DNA from: JAHWKV01 sp040905365
GTDB taxonomy: Bacteria; Actinomycetota; CADDZG01; JAHWKV01
Direction of reading: 5' to 3'
DNA length: 41,358 nt
Assembly (NCBI GenBank): GCA_040905365.1
Contig: JBBDRQ010000033.1
Coordinates: forward strand, 1-41,358
The notes below the pieces were generated by a model. It was not told where the DNA came from, made no database searches, and was given only the letters and a program-made list of their open reading frames with translations. The position numbers were made by a program, and so were the translations under genes. Positions 41,106-41,358 of the stretch are shown here, piece after piece (the first letter of the stretch is position 1; every line of letters starts with the position of its first letter).

Positions 41106-41358
41106 TCAAAGCGGTCCGGAGATTCCGCCGTCCTTGCGGACTCGCCAGAAGTGGACGGCGATCACGATCGTGATCACAAAAGGTAGGGCCAGCACGTGCA
41201 GTGTGTACCATCGGATCAGGGTCCCCGAGCCGATCTGTACGCCTCCTAACAGGACAAACGAGACTTCTTTGCCGACCAGCGGCGATACGTAACCCATCTG
41301 CGTACCTACCGTTACGGCGCACACTGCGAGCTGATCGCAGGGTAGCAAATAGCCGGTG
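41106..41358 (-). CDS. qcrB: Cytochrome b N-terminal (b6-like) subunit, partial
   Basis: The 5' end is cut by the window edge; only the last 83 residues are seen. TGYLLPCDQLAVCAVTVGTQ corresponds to the third-helix region of cytochrome b, followed by VGKEVSFVLLGG, the heme-His segment WYTLHVLALPFVI and the last helix with a second heme-type His in VIAVHFWRVRKDGGISGPL. It ends where b6-type subunits end, which confirms the split arrangement with the next gene. Two positions that are normally Trp (LPWDQ and FWA) read Cys (both TGC). Confidence 0.85.
   Translation of the reverse strand, partial: TGYLLPCDQLAVCAVTVGTQMGYVSPLVGKEVSFVLLGGVQIGSGTLIRWYTLHVLALPFVITIVIAVHFWRVRKDGGISGPL

Overview
The window is a high-GC, gene-dense stretch of a draft actinobacterial (Actinomycetota) genome; a run of exactly 100 N at 25740-25839 marks a scaffold gap, and the sequence ends inside a gene. 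The assignment rests on several markers: a GlnR-type orphan regulator beside a glutamine synthetase; a proC / small MerR-like HTH / 33-residue ribosomal protein bS22 neighbourhood that matches proC-Rv0500A-Rv0500B of Mycobacterium; an RsiG-type c-di-GMP-binding anti-sigma protein; and an MshA-like glycosyltransferase. The cytochrome b of the bc complex is encoded by two genes instead of the fused qcrB of classical actinobacteria. This suggests a deep or uncultured actinobacterial lineage (inference). Many genes appear to be leaderless, with a TAnnnT -10 box 5-9 nt before the start codon.

Layout. 1-3560: PEP synthase, then a MEDS-HATPase regulator on the other strand. 3700-8810: tRNA-Lys(UUU), a complete branched-chain amino acid type ABC importer (two permeases, two ATPases) and a convergent lipoprotein receptor. 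8920-12740: CsoR regulator with its operator, a small Cys protein, a PepE-like peptidase coupled to a membrane-fused spermidine-synthase-like protein, and HxlR and YceI genes that share a dyad motif. 12840-21115: S9 peptidase with FmdB zinc ribbon, PGM1-like ATP-grasp ligase, glnA-glnR, a membrane protein, an IscU-like scaffold and Mrp ATPase.

21116-26861 is the most unusual part. It is a surface/secretome island with a Cys/Gly-rich LPRTG protein, a family of secreted acidic Gly-rich proteins that keep the same short N- and C-terminal motifs around a low-complexity core, and a polytopic O-antigen-ligase-like protein with TPRs. 27245-31079: an RsiG-like protein overlapping an HD-GYP phosphodiesterase, a GNAT/FemAB-like protein and an MshA-like glycosyltransferase. 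31080-31738 is a 659-bp gene-free stretch with a probable structured ncRNA (promoter, branched 3' domain, T7 terminator) followed by a second long-stem structure.

31739-35272: proC, HTH, a Clp1-type polynucleotide kinase-like ATPase, bS22, SAM hydroxide adenosyltransferase, a tiny membrane protein and a GlsB-type membrane protein. 35295-37519: stand-alone receiver protein, membrane protein, CcdA and a glutaredoxin-like protein. 37572-41358 (minus): a menaquinol-cytochrome c reductase operon (split cytochrome b, Rieske, diheme cytochrome c) ending with an unrecognised membrane protein that carries a lipoyl-like barrel.
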